Counted from the stretch's first letter, positions 29,592-41,488 are shown. The stretch: 64,000 bases of DNA from Prorocentrum cordatum (GCA_963575745.1 CAUYUJ010000207.1:1-64000); one strand, 5' to 3'. Numbers and translations are program-made. The notes: generated from the sequence alone by a model not told the origin.

Positions 29592-32500
29592 CGACGACGA
29601 CGCCGAACACCGTTCAAGGGGATCCGACTGGGCAGCTGGAACCTCAATCGGGCGGGGTCGGCCAATTTCAAGGGGAATGAGATTCTGAGGAGCCTTTCAA
29701 TGCGAGATTGCATCTGGGGTGTTCAGGAATGCCAGAATCTTTTTGGAGGCAAATTCGATGCATATATCAGACGGTGTGGTCTATCATATCGTGTGAGTTG
29801 TGACGGTAAGTGTGGGTTATTATTTAACAAAGAGTGGAGTACATGTGTGCGTGAATCAATATGTCAATATGAACGGTTCTGTGTGGTGGTCTTTGGTAGT
29901 GGAAGTGCCCCTGTGATAGTTGCCTCTGCGTATCTTCCCGACCCCGGCGTCGAGAACGCCGTAGATGTGCAGTGCGGGGTGTTGGACACGCTCGAGTCAG
30001 TCATTCTCACTCTGCGCAGTCGTTGGACGGGGGCGACTGTCTCTGTGCTGCTCGATGCCAACGTCTAGCTACCCCCATCAACTCAGCTGCAGTGCTCACG
30101 CACTGGGACTGTCTATGAGGCGGTGGGAAGTGCTACCAAGGAGGAGAGGAGGACTTGCGAGGAGGGAGGTGCACAGCGGGTGAGGAGGGACGTACGACAA
30201 CAGTTGCGCGAGCGTGTTCTCTGCTTTCTAGGGCGCCTGGGGATGAAGGCTGCCAATTCGTTCTTGCCACGACGACTACACGCATGGGAGAGTAACGGAG
30301 TATCTCGGTGGGGGACGTGTAAGAAGGTTCTTGACTACATTTTTGTTCCCAGGACGTGGGTGATCGATAAGATGACGGTTGAAACGATCATGAGTAAGGG
30401 GGGGAGGACAAATCGTAGTCGTCTCAGCGACCATGGCCTGCTTCAGGGGACTTTTAGTGATACAGGCGCTGAGCTGGTCAAACGTAGTATCCCGACGGCA
30501 GCTCGTGAAAAGAGTTTGGTGGGTTATAAGACGGTGAATTGGGGGGACCTCAATATGGCGCGAAAGGAAATCGATCGGGTCTTGGGAGATGCCAATACTA
30601 CTTGTTCTCCAGGGGACCTTCTGTCGACCACTATTCGGGCCTGTACTGAGCAGGAGGAAATCAAATTCACGACTGCCACCACGGGGCGGGGACTACCGCC
30701 AATTAGGCCTGCAGGGCTCACGGCCTGCCAGGAGATTTTGCGACGGAAGCCTTTGCCGGCGTCAGTGGACGTACCCAGCTTGCGCAGACGTGCCAACGGA
30801 CTTCGGAGGGAGTATCGTGCGGCGTTGGCCGCGTGGACCTCTCCTGCCTCCAGGCGCAAAGAGCGTTATGGTATCAAGCACCTCATTGTGCAGGGGCGGA
30901 TATCTGAGGACAGGGAGGAGTGGGTGGAGGAGATCAGAGCACATACCAGACAGAGGTATACTTCGGAGGAGGTCAGAGGACGGGATATGGCGATGTTGGA
31001 GGAGTTGAGGAGGGATGCACAACAGAACCTATGTGACGGGTACTGCACTGAGGGACTGACAATGGCGGTGGTATGCCAGGCACGGTCACGTCTCAAGTCC
31101 AGGCGTGCCACTGGCCCCGACAGGCTGCCTTGTGAAATACTCAAGGCATTGCCGTGGGCGACTTTGCGTGGCGTAGCTCGGATGTTTGATGAGATATTTC
31201 GCTTGGCACGGCAGTATCCGCAGGACTGGAGGCAGATTTTGATCGCCTTCATGCCCAAGCTGCCGAGCTTGACATCACTGACAGATGCACGGTACCTCTG
31301 TCTGCAAAACAGTCTCAGCCGTTGGTATTCTGCTTGTGTGGTGATCCTGGTCGAACAATTTGTGTCTCGGGCTGGCCTCATGGGACCCCTGGGCATCTAC
31401 GGCTTCCAGGAGGGACGTAGGGCGGTGGAAATTGTGGGGGCCCTCAAGGCTCTGGCTCAACATGGGGACATCTGGGGAAAGGATCAGACGGTCCATATCG
31501 CTAACGCCGATATCAAACAAGCGTTCGACCATTGCAGCCTTCAAAACGCCAAGCGAGCTATGTGCCATGCCAATATTCCTGCCTATCTCCAGTATGCTTT
31601 GCTTTCACCGCTGGTTTGCACTACGGGGTCGTTAGTTGTCGAGGGTATGGCCATTCACGACATCAACTGGGACGTCTGTATACGGACGGGCGGCCCTGAG
31701 GGGCCTCTTCTCTTTAACCTTATCATATGTGCCATGTGGGGACCTATATTTCGGGATTGGGACAGTAGAGGAGTGGGGTATGTGCTGGAGGGCGTCTGTG
31801 GTGAGTATGAGCGACGGACAATCGTGAACCACTTTGTGTGGGCGGAAAACTGCTACCTTGTCTCTGCCTCCTCAACTGTGTTGGCTCAGATGATGCACGA
31901 TCTAACACTACCACTACATGACTGGGGGGTGAGATGGAAGGATAGCAGCCTGTTGTACATGGCATGTGGGGAAAATGCGAGAGTGGACGGTGACGGACAT
32001 ATACTTGCCAGCGAGGATTTGTGTATACCTGCGTGCTCGAGATATCAGGACTTTAGACTTCGACGTGTGTGCAGAATGAATGTACTGGGTCGTGAGATTT
32101 TCTCCACCTACCTAGTGCCCGCTCATCCTGATGTGGAATATCGCATCAAGGAGGCTCGTGCTTGTTTCATTGGACAGTCGGATTTCTTTCGTAACAGAGC
32201 GGTAGCTGTTCGTGATAAGTTTTGTCGTTATCAAGACAAGGTGCAGAGTATGGCGTTGTATTGTCTAGAGACATGTACTGCTGATACTTCCTCGCTACAC
32301 ATGCTCAATGCCTTCGAGGGGTGGTGTTTGTGCCGTATGTTTCGACGGCCGAGGAGGGAGGAGGAGACTATGGCGGACTGGAACCGACGACGGTACCGCG
32401 AGGCCAGAGAGCAATTTCGATCTTATGGATTTGCGAGTTTGGTGCAGCGATTTCTCCGTATGGTGTGGAACTCCGCTAAGGATGCTGCAGATTTCATTTC

Positions 32501-33561
32501 TATATTGTGTACTGCTTCTCATGAGGAAATATCTTCGACGCAACGTACGTGGAGAGATCACCACATGACTACTGTTGCATACGGCCCACTGTGGGACAGG
32601 CTCAGGACGGATGCGTCTGAGTGCCTGCGGGGTATGTTTCACTTCCAGGAGGCTTCAGCTAAAATGGAGACATGTTAGCTCAGGTCGAGCTATTGGCCAG
32701 AGATGCTGGCTATTTTCTTTCTGCGAATTCTACGGACTCAAATGGTGGGAGTCCTTTGTGCCGACAGATGCTGCGTATGTTCAGTTCTGCGAACACATGT
32801 GTACACGGACGATTCTGAGTTATTTTCAGAAAAGAAAAGGGTACGGTACAACAGGTGGGGCCCTGCAGGAGGTACATACCATCGCACAAAACGACCTACA
32901 CACCTATGGGGCCCAAGAGGGCACTGCGGCTTTCAACGACAAGCTGGCCAAGCGTATTGCGTTACAAAATATGAAGGAGGTTGAGTACGACCTCGACTCA
33001 TTTGGGATCCCTGTGTACATTTCTGGGGACAGTCTTCTGGTGGTGTCTTGGCTGCAGGGTGTCTGGAGGGTGCTTAATCGTACTTATCAGGATAGGATCA
33101 ACAGAATGATAAACCAACTTGACAACATGTGTCAGAGGTTTGGAATTAGGCCTGCCTGTCATGGGAGGGAAATTGTCGACCACACATATAGGGAATGGAA
33201 CACGCGTGCAGATGTACTCACTCATACGGCCCGTGTCGGGCCACCAGTGATTCGAGATAGGATAGGGCTTCACGCCCCTCAGTTACAACAGGTGTTTCGC
33301 GTTTGTGCCATCAGAGCTGGATTCGATGGTGGTGTCTCTTGCGACGGCGTGGGAGTCGGGTGCTGGATAGATGTTGGACGGGTATCGAGGCTCTCAAGGC
33401 AGCCACTCAGCCATGATATTATTTGGACGGAGGTGTACAGTGCGGCACTCTCGATTGATCCAACTTCAACAGTGACTGATGCCGAGGTCTCGGCCGTTGA
33501 GCATACGATTATAATCTTGCCGCGGGTTGTACAAGCGTATTTCGGACAGGATATGATGTGA
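29592..33561 (+). pseudogene. NLR5 ORF2 (endonuclease, reverse transcriptase, RNase H), two lesions
   Basis: It starts in the ORF1 frame with RRRRR...GSWNLNRAG and VQECQNL (endonuclease). LLDANV is followed by TAG (30066-30068) where NLR6 has GAG (Glu), a simple nonsense change. The frame continues with SDHGLL, LKSRRATGPDRLP (fingers), ANADIKQAFDHC (motif A), CIRTGGPEGPLLF (motif B) and HFVWAENCYLVS (31839-31850). In that last box the first catalytic Asp of motif C is Glu, so this copy should be inactive even without the stops. A frameshift near 32660-32676 moves the frame. The remainder runs to 33561 with YISGDSLLVVSWLQG, YREWNTRADVLTH, GFDGGVSCDGVGVG and TVTDAEVSAVE, again the permuted RNase H order. 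Fragments before and after each lesion are otherwise full-length. Confidence 0.88.
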
Positions 33562-33761
33562 TTTTGATTGTGCTCACTCACGCCATGCCTTTGTTTGTCG
33601 TGTGTGTGTGCTTGACTTCTCATCCTCCTAATAAGAGTTGGCTTTCGCCTCTGATCGTTTGGATCGGTGAGGCTTCCGCCTACTCCCGATGCGCCCGCTC
33701 CTTGCTTCCGACTAGGCTGGAAAGCCTGCACAGTCGACCGCAAAGTCCGCAAAACCAGGTT

Positions 33762-35287
33762 GACGGTTTACCGCCGGTTCCCATTATTGCTGGGAGCTTC
33801 AGAGTAATTCCGGAGCGCTGGAGAGCTAGTTGGCAAGAAAAATCTCGACGGACATTTTGCTGACTTTTGGTCGGTTGGAAATTTTGTTATCGGAATTCAA
33901 CAATTCGTTTGAGCTCTAGTATTCTTTCGCATGATATTCGATCTTATTCCCGCTCGCCATCTTGATCTCAGCTCGATCGGGTACCTTTTACTGCCAAAAA
34001 GCAGGCAGGCCGGATCGGCCGTTTCAAGTCATCTTGACACGCGATGACGGTTTTCTGAACATACCTCGTAGAGCTCTTCGTCATCGATGAGCTAGAGGAA
34101 TTCCGGCGCGGGGTGGAGCTAGTTGGCCCACCCGGCCAGAAAGGACAAAGTGGTAACTTTTGGGTGATTTTGCAAATATTTCAAAGATATTTGACAGTTC
34201 ATTTTGAGAAAGCAGATTTTTCGCACCTGTAGTGGGTTATGGCGCGTCCGCCAGTAAAATTTTCAGGTCCGTAGCTGCAGTATTACTATCAAAACACTTG
34301 GGGGAACCGACGTTGGATAAAACAGAAAAACGTGATTTTTCGAGTTTCTCAAATCTTGCTCCAGACGCTTTCTTCATGCTTATCGAGGAGCGCCGTGTGA
34401 GAAAAGAGCTGTGCGAGGGCCCCGGCGGTAACCTGGTTGACGGTTTACCGCCGTTTCCCAGTAATTCGAGCTTTAGGACAGCTACAGAGCTGATAAGCAC
34501 AGCTAATCGATTCAGAATGATCAGGCGCGTTCGCCTGTTGAATCCAGAGGTCTGAACTCGATCTGCTAGCCGAGCTAGGTCCGCAAACCTATTTGTATTA
34601 TTCGAGTCATCTTGACAGACGCTCTGGCTTTTCTGTACTTAACTCGAGCTATAGGACAGCTACAGAGCTGATACTCACAGAAACTGATTCAGAATCATCA
34701 GTCGCATTTGTCTGTTGAATCCAGAGCTCTGAACTCGGTCTGCTGCCCGATCTAGAATTGCGGAACTATTCGTATTGTTCGAGTCATCTTGAGAAGTGCT
34801 CTCGGTTTTTTGCACTCAACTCGGGCTGAGGGGGCTGCAGTGCTGGTGGTCATAGAAATCGATTTGAAGACATCATGCGCGTCCGCCTGTCGTGTCCAGA
34901 GCTCGCAACTCGGTCTGCTGCCCGAACTAGGTTCGCGAAACTATTGTATTGTTCGGTCATCCTGAGAGGTGCTGTCGGTTTTCTGCACTTAACTCGGGCT
35001 GTAGGGAGGCTGCAGGGCTGGTAATCGCAGGAGACGATTCGCAGACATCAGACGCGTCCGCCTGTCGTCAGAGGTCTGAAGTCGGTTTGATACTCGAGCT
35101 GGGTTGCCAAACTATTCGTTTTGTTAGAGTCATCTTGAGAGGTGCTGTCGATTTACGCACGTAACTCGGGCTGTAGGCTGGAAAACTATTCGTTCTCTGC
35201 AATTTCTTCCCACATTATATATTGTCAGGAAGCTCTACGAGTCCCCTGGCGGTGAGAAAGGTTGACGGTTCACCGCCGGCGCCCAGT
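33762..35287 (+). repeat. HelB right arm, then HelA with an inserted HelB
   Basis: Bases 33762-33783 complete the HelB that hosts NLR5. A HelA leader follows from ATTGCTGGGAGCTTCAGAG to GAACAT at 34062. After the inserted HelB the first monomer resumes at 34463. Further monomers lie near 34605, 34785, 34955 and 35130, and the terminal segment (shortened by about 80 bases) and a hairpin occupy 35242-35287. There is no gene. Confidence 0.72.
34063..34462 (+). mobile_element. Complete HelB element (400 bases)
   Basis: It starts ACCTCGTAGAGCTCTTCG. The inverted copy near 34405 reads GAGCTGTGCGAGGG (diverged), and the hairpin end closes with TTTCCCAGT. The flanks join to TTTTCTGAACAT|AATTCGAGCTTTAGG. 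The uninterrupted sequence near 27475 reads GAACATAACTCGAGCTTTAGG, one base different, so there is no duplication. Confidence 0.8.
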
Positions 35288-36228
35288 GAGAAAGCAGATT
35301 TACGCGTCGCAGTGGCATGTAAACTCCTCTCTGACAGCAGCTCAGCTCTCCTGATGTATTTTCTTAAGAGTTGACTTCCGGGAACTGAGCGAATATGAAC
35401 ATGAAAAAAATCAAGAATAAAGATTTTCGCACTCTTTCTAGTGTGAGGAGATCTACGAGGTTCCCGGCGGTGACTAGGTTGACGGTTCACCGCCGGCGCC
35501 AGGAAAGCTAGCCAGCCAGACAGGACAATGTGATAACTTTGGGTCCGTTTTGCTGAGATTCGAAAGATATTTAACCATTCATTTTGAGAAAGCAGATGTT
35601 TCGCACCTGTAATGGGTTATTCGACGGTTCACCGCCGGTTTAAAAAATTGAAAGATATTTGACCATTTATTTTGAGAAAGCAGATTTTTTGCAGTTGTAT
35701 ACGACTGTAAGGGCCTCTGCTTCTTATTATCAGCTTTTTAGGCGCTTTTTCACTGTCGAAACACTTGGCGGAACCAACTTTATGTCGACAAGAAAAAAAT
35801 GAATTTTGAGGAATGCCGCCAAAATCTCTTTCCTTCGACTCTGAGCACTGTCACCCGTGCAAGGAGCTCTACGAGGTTTCCGGCGGTGACTAGATTGACG
35901 GTTTACCGCCTCTTCGGCATCGATGAGCTAGAGGAATTCCGGTGGCAACTTGTGGTCGGTTTTGCTAAGATTTGAGAGATATTTGACCATTCATTTTGAG
36001 GAATCAGTTGTTTCGCACTTGTAAACGACTATGAGGGCCTCTGCGTCTTAATATGAGCTGTGTAGGCGCAACTTTATTATCAAAACACTTGGCGGAACCA
36101 CCTTTATTTCGACATGAAAAACATGAATGTTCAATTTTTCGAGAAATCCCTCCAGAAGCTTTCTCTTTCGACTCTGAGCACTTTACGCGTGGAAGGAGCT
36201 CTACGACGTTCCCGGCGGTGACCAGGTT
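35288..36228 (+). repeat. Three HelB-type copies (truncated variants) in tandem
   Basis: Copies end at hairpins near 35463-35502 and 35879-35910 and at the split hairpin 36211-36228 that hosts NLR4. Each has the pieces GAGAAAGCAGATTTTTCGCAC, an ACACTTGGCGGAACCA segment and GGAGCTCTACGAGGTT. They form a subfamily with GACTAGGTT or GACCAGGTT loops. There is no gene. Confidence 0.65.
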
Positions 36229-37493
36229 GCTGCTGTCCCTCCTCGGGGATCTCAGCGGTGGCCTGGCCCGTCGGGGGCTTCCTCAAGCCTGTCTCCTCAG
36301 GCTGCCCCCTGGGCGGCCGTGTGCGCGCGGGCGGGCCGTGCAATAAATTCGGGTACTTCGTCGGCTGCGACGACCTTCTCTCCTTGGGCCTACAGACGAT
36401 AGGTGCTGGAGGCCAGCTCTGTTTGGCATCAGAAGTGGACTGACTTCAGCGCATAGGCCGCTGTCGTCGCTTTGTACTTGTTTGTGCTGCCTGCTTGCGC
36501 TTTCTCCATTCTTGCTCTTGCACGTGTGTGTATTCTTTGACATTGAGGTACTTTGACAGTTCTGTGACATTGGAGTATCTTGAGATTGAGGTTCTCTGCA
36601 TTGTATCGGCGTGCCTGTTTTCATTCTTTCTTTGAATCGTTTCGTTCAGAGTTCAAGATACTTGAGTGCGTTATCAGACATTCAGTTATGCAGGTGATTC
36701 AAGATACTGAGTGCGTTATCAGACATTCAGTTATCCGAGAGTTACTTCTTGAGTGCGTTATCAGACATTCAATTATCACACATTTGACGTGAGCATACGA
36801 CTCTTGTCTTACCGCGGGTTGTTACGACATATTTCGGACTTTGTGTTTGCGTTGACTCTTGCCTCGCTGTGTGTGTGTGTCGGACATGCGCGTATGTTGG
36901 TATAAGAGCTCCGCGTGATCTGGACTTTGTTCGGAATAAGAGTTTTGCATTTGCCCACTCCCGCTCAAAGAGTGGTGGGTGTCTTGCCTGACTCTGTGCA
37001 CAGTCGCCCGCAAATTCGTTGTGTTTCACGTGCATGGTCTTTCAGTGGTGCTGAGACGGTAATCGCTATATGTGGTTACTGCATGGTCTCGCATTACTTT
37101 GAAGTGACTCGTCATTTTAGTTGTTGGTTTTGTGTTTGTCTCAGTGGTGTTGAGACGGTAATCGCTGTATAAACCAGTTGTTACTGTATGGTCTCTCACT
37201 GCTTTTATTTTCAGTGGTGCTGAGACGGTAATCGCTATATGTGGTTACTGCATGGTCTCGCATTGCTTCTTGCTGTCTTGCACAGCTTCTTTCATCATCT
37301 TTGTTGTTTTGTATTTTAGTGTATTGGCAGTCTTGTGCATATCTGTACAGCTTCGCTGTTTGATGCACCTCTGCTTTAATATTTGCAGCTTCGCTGTCTT
37401 CCTGTACAGCTTCGCTGTTTAGGTTCTTTGTGTTTAGGCCTGCTCCCATGGGAGCTCGAACCGGCCTTCGCAAAAGACGCAAAAGACCAGGTT
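36229..37493 (+). mobile_element. NLR4: non-coding element with a retrotransposon tail in a Hel hairpin
   Basis: It lies between GGCGGTGACCAGGTT and GACGGTTCACCGCC, with GACCAGGTT on both sides (9 bases). No long frame resembles ORF1 or ORF2. Inside are three copies of GAGTGCGTTATCAGACATTC (36664, 36707, 36750) and a stretch at 36850-37010 that matches the short tail copy at 54518. Three copies of a roughly 60-base unit containing GTGCTGAGACGGTAATCGCT follow (about 37045-37270), with three CAGCTTCGCTG hairpins near 37348-37420. It ends CTTCGCAAAAGACGCAAAAG, like the coding elements. It is probably a non-autonomous element moved by NLR machinery, or a 3' UTR-derived chimera. Confidence 0.7.
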
Positions 37494-38400
37494 GACGGTT
37501 CACCGCCGGCGCCAGATTGGCTGTTTCGAGTCATCTTGATACGCGCTGTCGGTATATTGGACTTAACTCGAGATACAGGACAGCTACACAGCTGGTAAGC
37601 ACACCTTATCGATTTAGAACAGGCGCGTTCGTCTGTTGCATCTAGAGCTCTGAACTCGGTCTGCTAGCCGAGCTAGGTCCGCAAACCTATTCGTATTATT
37701 CGAGTGATCTTGACAGGCGCTCTCGGTTTTCTGTACTTAACTCGAGCTATATGACAGCTACAGAGCTGATACTTACAGAAACCGATTCTAAATCATCAGT
37801 CGCGTTTGTCTGTTGAATATAGAGCTCTGAACTCCGTCTGCTGTCGCGAAACCATTCGTATTGTTCGAGTCATCTTGAGAGGTGCCAACGGTTTTCTGTA
37901 TTTAACTCGGGCTGTGGGGGGGCTACAGTGCTGGTAGTCACAGGAATCGATTTGGAGACATCAGGCTCGTCCGCCTGTCGAATCTAGAGCTCGGAACTCG
38001 GTCTGCTGCCCGAACTAGGGTCCGCGAAACTATTCGTATTGTTCGAGTCATCCTGAGAGGTGCTGTCGGTTTTCTGCACTTAACTCGGGCTGTAGGGGGG
38101 CTGCAGAACTTGGTCTGATACTCGAGTTAGGTTCGCCAAACTATTCGTATTGTTCGAGTCATCTTGAGAGGTGCTGTCGATTTACGCACGTAGCTCGGGC
38201 TGTAGAAGAGCTACAGAGCTCGTACAAAAGACAATCCAGAAGCATCGGGGGCGTTCGGCTGTTGCATCGAGATGTCTGAAATCGCTTGGGCTGAAAAACT
38301 ATTCGTTCTCTGCATTTTTTTTCGACATTATATATTGTCAGGAAGCTCTACGAGTCACCCGGCGGTAAGAAAGGTTGACGGCTTACCGCCGGCGCCCAGT
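37494..38400 (+). repeat. HelB right arm, then HelA monomers
   Basis: Bases 37494-37515 complete the hairpin split by NLR4. HelA resumes at the first monomer (TTGGCTGTTTCGAGTCATC), followed by monomers near 37705, 37870 and 38045 (one shortened by about 90 bases near 38106) and a terminal one near 38160, with a hairpin at 38356-38400. There is no gene. Confidence 0.7.
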
Positions 38401-39577
38401 AATTCCGGGGCGCTGGAGAGCTAGTTGGCAAGAAAAATCTCGACGGACCTTTTGGTGACTTTTGGTCGGTTGAAAATTTTGTTCTCGAGATTCAACCATT
38501 CGTTAGAGCCCTAGTATTTCTTCCCGTGATATTCGATCTTACTCCCGCTCGCCATCTTGATCTCAGCTCGATCGGGCTCCTTTTACTGCCAAAAAGCGTC
38601 CAGGCGGGATTGGCCGTTTCGAGTCATCTTGGTACGCGCTGTCAGTATATTGGACTTAACTCGAGATACAGGACAGCTACACAGCTGGTAAGCACACCTT
38701 ATCGATTCAGAATGATCAGGCGCGTCCGTCTGTTGCATCTAGAGGGCTGAACTCGGTCTGCTAGCCGATCTGGGTCCGCAAACCTATTCGTATTATTCGA
38801 GTCATCTTGACTGGCGCTCTCGGTTTTCTTTACTAAACTCGAGCTATAGGACAGCTACAGAGCTGATACTTACAGAAACCGATGCAGAATCATCAGTCGC
38901 GTTTGTCTGTTGAATCCAGAGCTCTGAACTCGGTCTGCTGCCCGATCTAGAATCGCGAAACTATTCGTATTGTTCGAGTCATCTTGAGAGGTGCTGTCGG
39001 TTTTCTGCACTTAACTCGGGCTGTAGGGGGGCTACAGTGCAGATGGTCACAGGAATCGATTTGAAGACATCAGGCGCGTCCGCCTGTCGAATCCAGAGCT
39101 CGGAACTCGGTCTGCTGCCCGAACTAGGTCTGCGAAGCTATTCGTATTGTTGGAGTCATCCTGAGAGGTGCTCTCGGTTTTCTGCACTTAACTCCTGTAG
39201 GGGGGCTGCAGGGCTGGTAATCACAGGGATCGATTCGGAGACATCAGACGCATCCGCCTGTCGCATTCAGAGGTCTGAGCTCGGTCTGATACTCGAGCTG
39301 GGTTTGCCAAACTTTTCGTTTTGTTCGAATCATCTTGAGGTGCTGTCGATTTACGCACGTAACTCGGGCTGTAGGAGAGCTACAGAGCTCGTACAGAAGA
39401 CAATCCAGAAGCATCGGGGGCGTTCGGCTGTTGCATCGGGAGGTCTGAAATCGCTTGGGCTGAAAAATTATTCGTTCTCTGCAATTTTTTCACACTGTGT
39501 ATATATATATATTGTCAGGAAGCTCTACGAGTCCCCCGGCGGTAAGAATTGTTGACGGTTTACCGCTGGCGCCCAGT
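38401..39577 (+). repeat. HelA without its first 45 bases
   Basis: Leader from AATTCCGGGGCGCTGG, monomers near 38620, 38795, 38975, 39150 and 39325, and a terminal segment with a short (TA)n at 39499-39511. The hairpin lies at 39533-39577, with loop GAATTGTTG in place of GAAAGGTTG. There is no gene. Confidence 0.75.
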
Positions 39578-40079
39578 TCGCCCACCCGGCCCGGGCGGAC
39601 AATGTGACAACTGGCGTCGGTTTTTCGAGGATTGTGAGAGATTTGAGAATTCGTTTCGGAAAGCACTATTTTTGTAACGTGGAGTCGATCGTGGCGCATT
39701 CGCCTGTCAAATCCTCAGGTCTGTAGCTGCAATATAACGATCAAAAAACGTGGAGGAAGCGTCGGCCGTCAGGCGATATTTTTCAAAATAATAACGGTCT
39801 CGTGCATTTCACAAGAGCTGAGCTACATTAATCCAGTATTTCTTTGCACATGTAGTGAGTTATGGCTCGTCGGCCTTTTGAATTCTAAGATCTTGAGCCG
39901 CCTTCAATTTCGAAGCTCGATGAACAACCTTCGTATTATACTTAAATATTATTATAAATTATTTCAAAGCCAATATCACTTGAGCTTTCTGGTCGACATC
40001 TGAGCACTATTACGTGATTCGAGAGCTCTACGAGGGCCCCGGCGGTAACCTGGTTGACGGTTTACCGCCGGCTCCCAGT
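39578..40079 (+). repeat. HelB subfamily copy (long, AT-rich body)
   Basis: It has CCCACCCGGCCCGGGCGGACAAT near its start, then an AT-rich body with TGAACAACCTTCG and TTATTATAAATTATTTC. GAGAGCTCTACGAGGGCCCC and a hairpin at 40036-40079 end it. The copy at 56362-56815 is the same subfamily. There is no gene. Confidence 0.65.
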
Positions 40080-41376
40080 TCCGGAGCGCTGGAGGAACCG
40101 ACATCACGTTGAGACCGAAAAATGAAAATTCGACGTTTTTCCAGAAAAGCTCCGAGAAGCTGTAACTCGTAGAGCTTCCCTTCGCTAGTTGCTGGAAGCT
40201 TAAGAGTAATTCCGGGGCGCCGGAGAGCTAGTTGGCAAGAAAAATCTCGACGGACTTTTTTTTATGACTTTTGGTCGGTTGAAAATTCTGTTCTCGAAAT
40301 TCAAGCATTCGTTAGAGCTCTAAGTATTTTTTCCCGTGGTATTCGATCTTATTCCCGCTCGCCGTCTTAATCTGAGGTCGATCGGGTAGATATTACTGCC
40401 AAAAAGCACTGCGGCGGGATCGGCCGTTCCGGTCATCTTGACACGCGGTAGCGGTTTTTTGTACTTAACTCGAGCTATAGGACAGCTGCAGATCTGATAC
40501 TTACAGAAACCGATTCACAATGATGCGGCGCATTTGTCTGTTGAATCCAGAGGTCTGAACTCGGTCTACTGCTCGAGCTAGGTCCGCGAAACTATTCGTA
40601 TTGTTCGAGTCATCTTGAGAGGTGCTGTCGGTATTCTGCACTTAACTCGTGCTGTAGGGGGGCTACAGGGCTGGTACTCACAGAAAACGATTCAGAGACA
40701 TCAGGCGCGTCCGCCTGTCGCATGCAGAGGTCTGAACTTGGTCTGATACTCGAGCCAGGTCCGCAAAACCATCCGTATCGCTCGAGTCAACTAAACGGGG
40801 ACTGTCGGTTTTCTGTACTGACCTCGAGCTCTAGGGGAGCTACAGAACTCATATGCACAGAAACCAATGCAGAATATTCAGGCGCGTTCGTCTGTTGCAT
40901 TCAGAGGTCTGAACTCGATCTGCTACTCGAGCTAGGTTCGCGAAACTGTTCGTATTGTTCGAGTCATCTTGAGAGGTGCTGTCGATTTCCGCACGTAACT
41001 CGGGCTGTAGAAGAGCTACAGAGCTGATGCGCACAGAAACTGATTCGGAATCATCGTGCGCGTTCGTCTGTTGCATTCAGAGGTCTGAACTGGGTTTGCT
41101 ACTCGGGCTAGGTCCGCAAGCCTATTTGTATTCTTCTGTCCATTTTCTGTATTGAAGTCGGGCTGTAGGAGAGCTACAGAGCTGGTGCGCACAGACACCG
41201 ATCCAGGAGCATTAGGAGCGTTCGTCTTTTGCATCGAGAGGTCTGAACTCGGTCTGCAACTACTGCTGAAAACTATTGTTTGAAAACTATTGCTGATAAC
41301 TTGCAGAAAACTATTGCTGAAAACTGCTGATTCTTTGGACAGAATGAATGGTCAGGAAGCTCTACGAGCCCCCCGG
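40080..41376 (+). repeat. HelB piece interrupted by a HelA that hosts NLR6 and NLR7
   Basis: HelB sequence ends GAGAAGCTGT at 40163 and resumes at 52960 with CTGCAATCTGAGTAC. The uninterrupted form near 56268 reads GAGAAGCTGTCTGCTTTGATTC. Between them a HelA begins AACTCGTAGAGCTTCCC at 40164, with monomers near 40430, 40610, 40790, 40960 and 41130. A small AACTATTGCTGAAA minisatellite lies at 41255-41330, and the inverted repeat AGGAAGCTCTACGAG leads to CCCCCGG. Its left hairpin arm is cut short where NLR6 begins; its right arm is 52936-52959. Without the retrotransposons this HelA is about 1.24 kb. Confidence 0.75.
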
Positions 41377-41488
41377 CTCAAGAAGGCGTGTCGGCTCAAG
41401 GTCACGGAGCCGCTGACTTTGTCCTGCCTGGGCTACCTCCGCCAAGGCCAGCGGTAGTGATCAGCAGAGCCTGAGGAGCATATCGTAA

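Larger units (their letters stand above)
28699..33761 (+). mobile_element. NLR5: 5'-truncated non-LTR retrotransposon, decayed
   Basis: It starts inside ORF1 right after GGCGGTAACCAGGTT and ends CCGCAAAGTCCGCAAAACCAGGTT in effect, before GACGGTTTACCGCC. AACCAGGTT is on both sides, a 9-base target duplication taken from the HelB loop variant. The 3' UTR is about 200 bases and contains AATAAGAGTTGGCTTTCGCC, resembling the 3' ends of NLR6 and the short copies. Confidence 0.88.

Noticed and set aside
33558-33863. A gene downstream of NLR5
   Set aside because: It covers the NLR5 3' UTR, the hairpin arm and the HelA leader; there is no conservation of the frame among copies.
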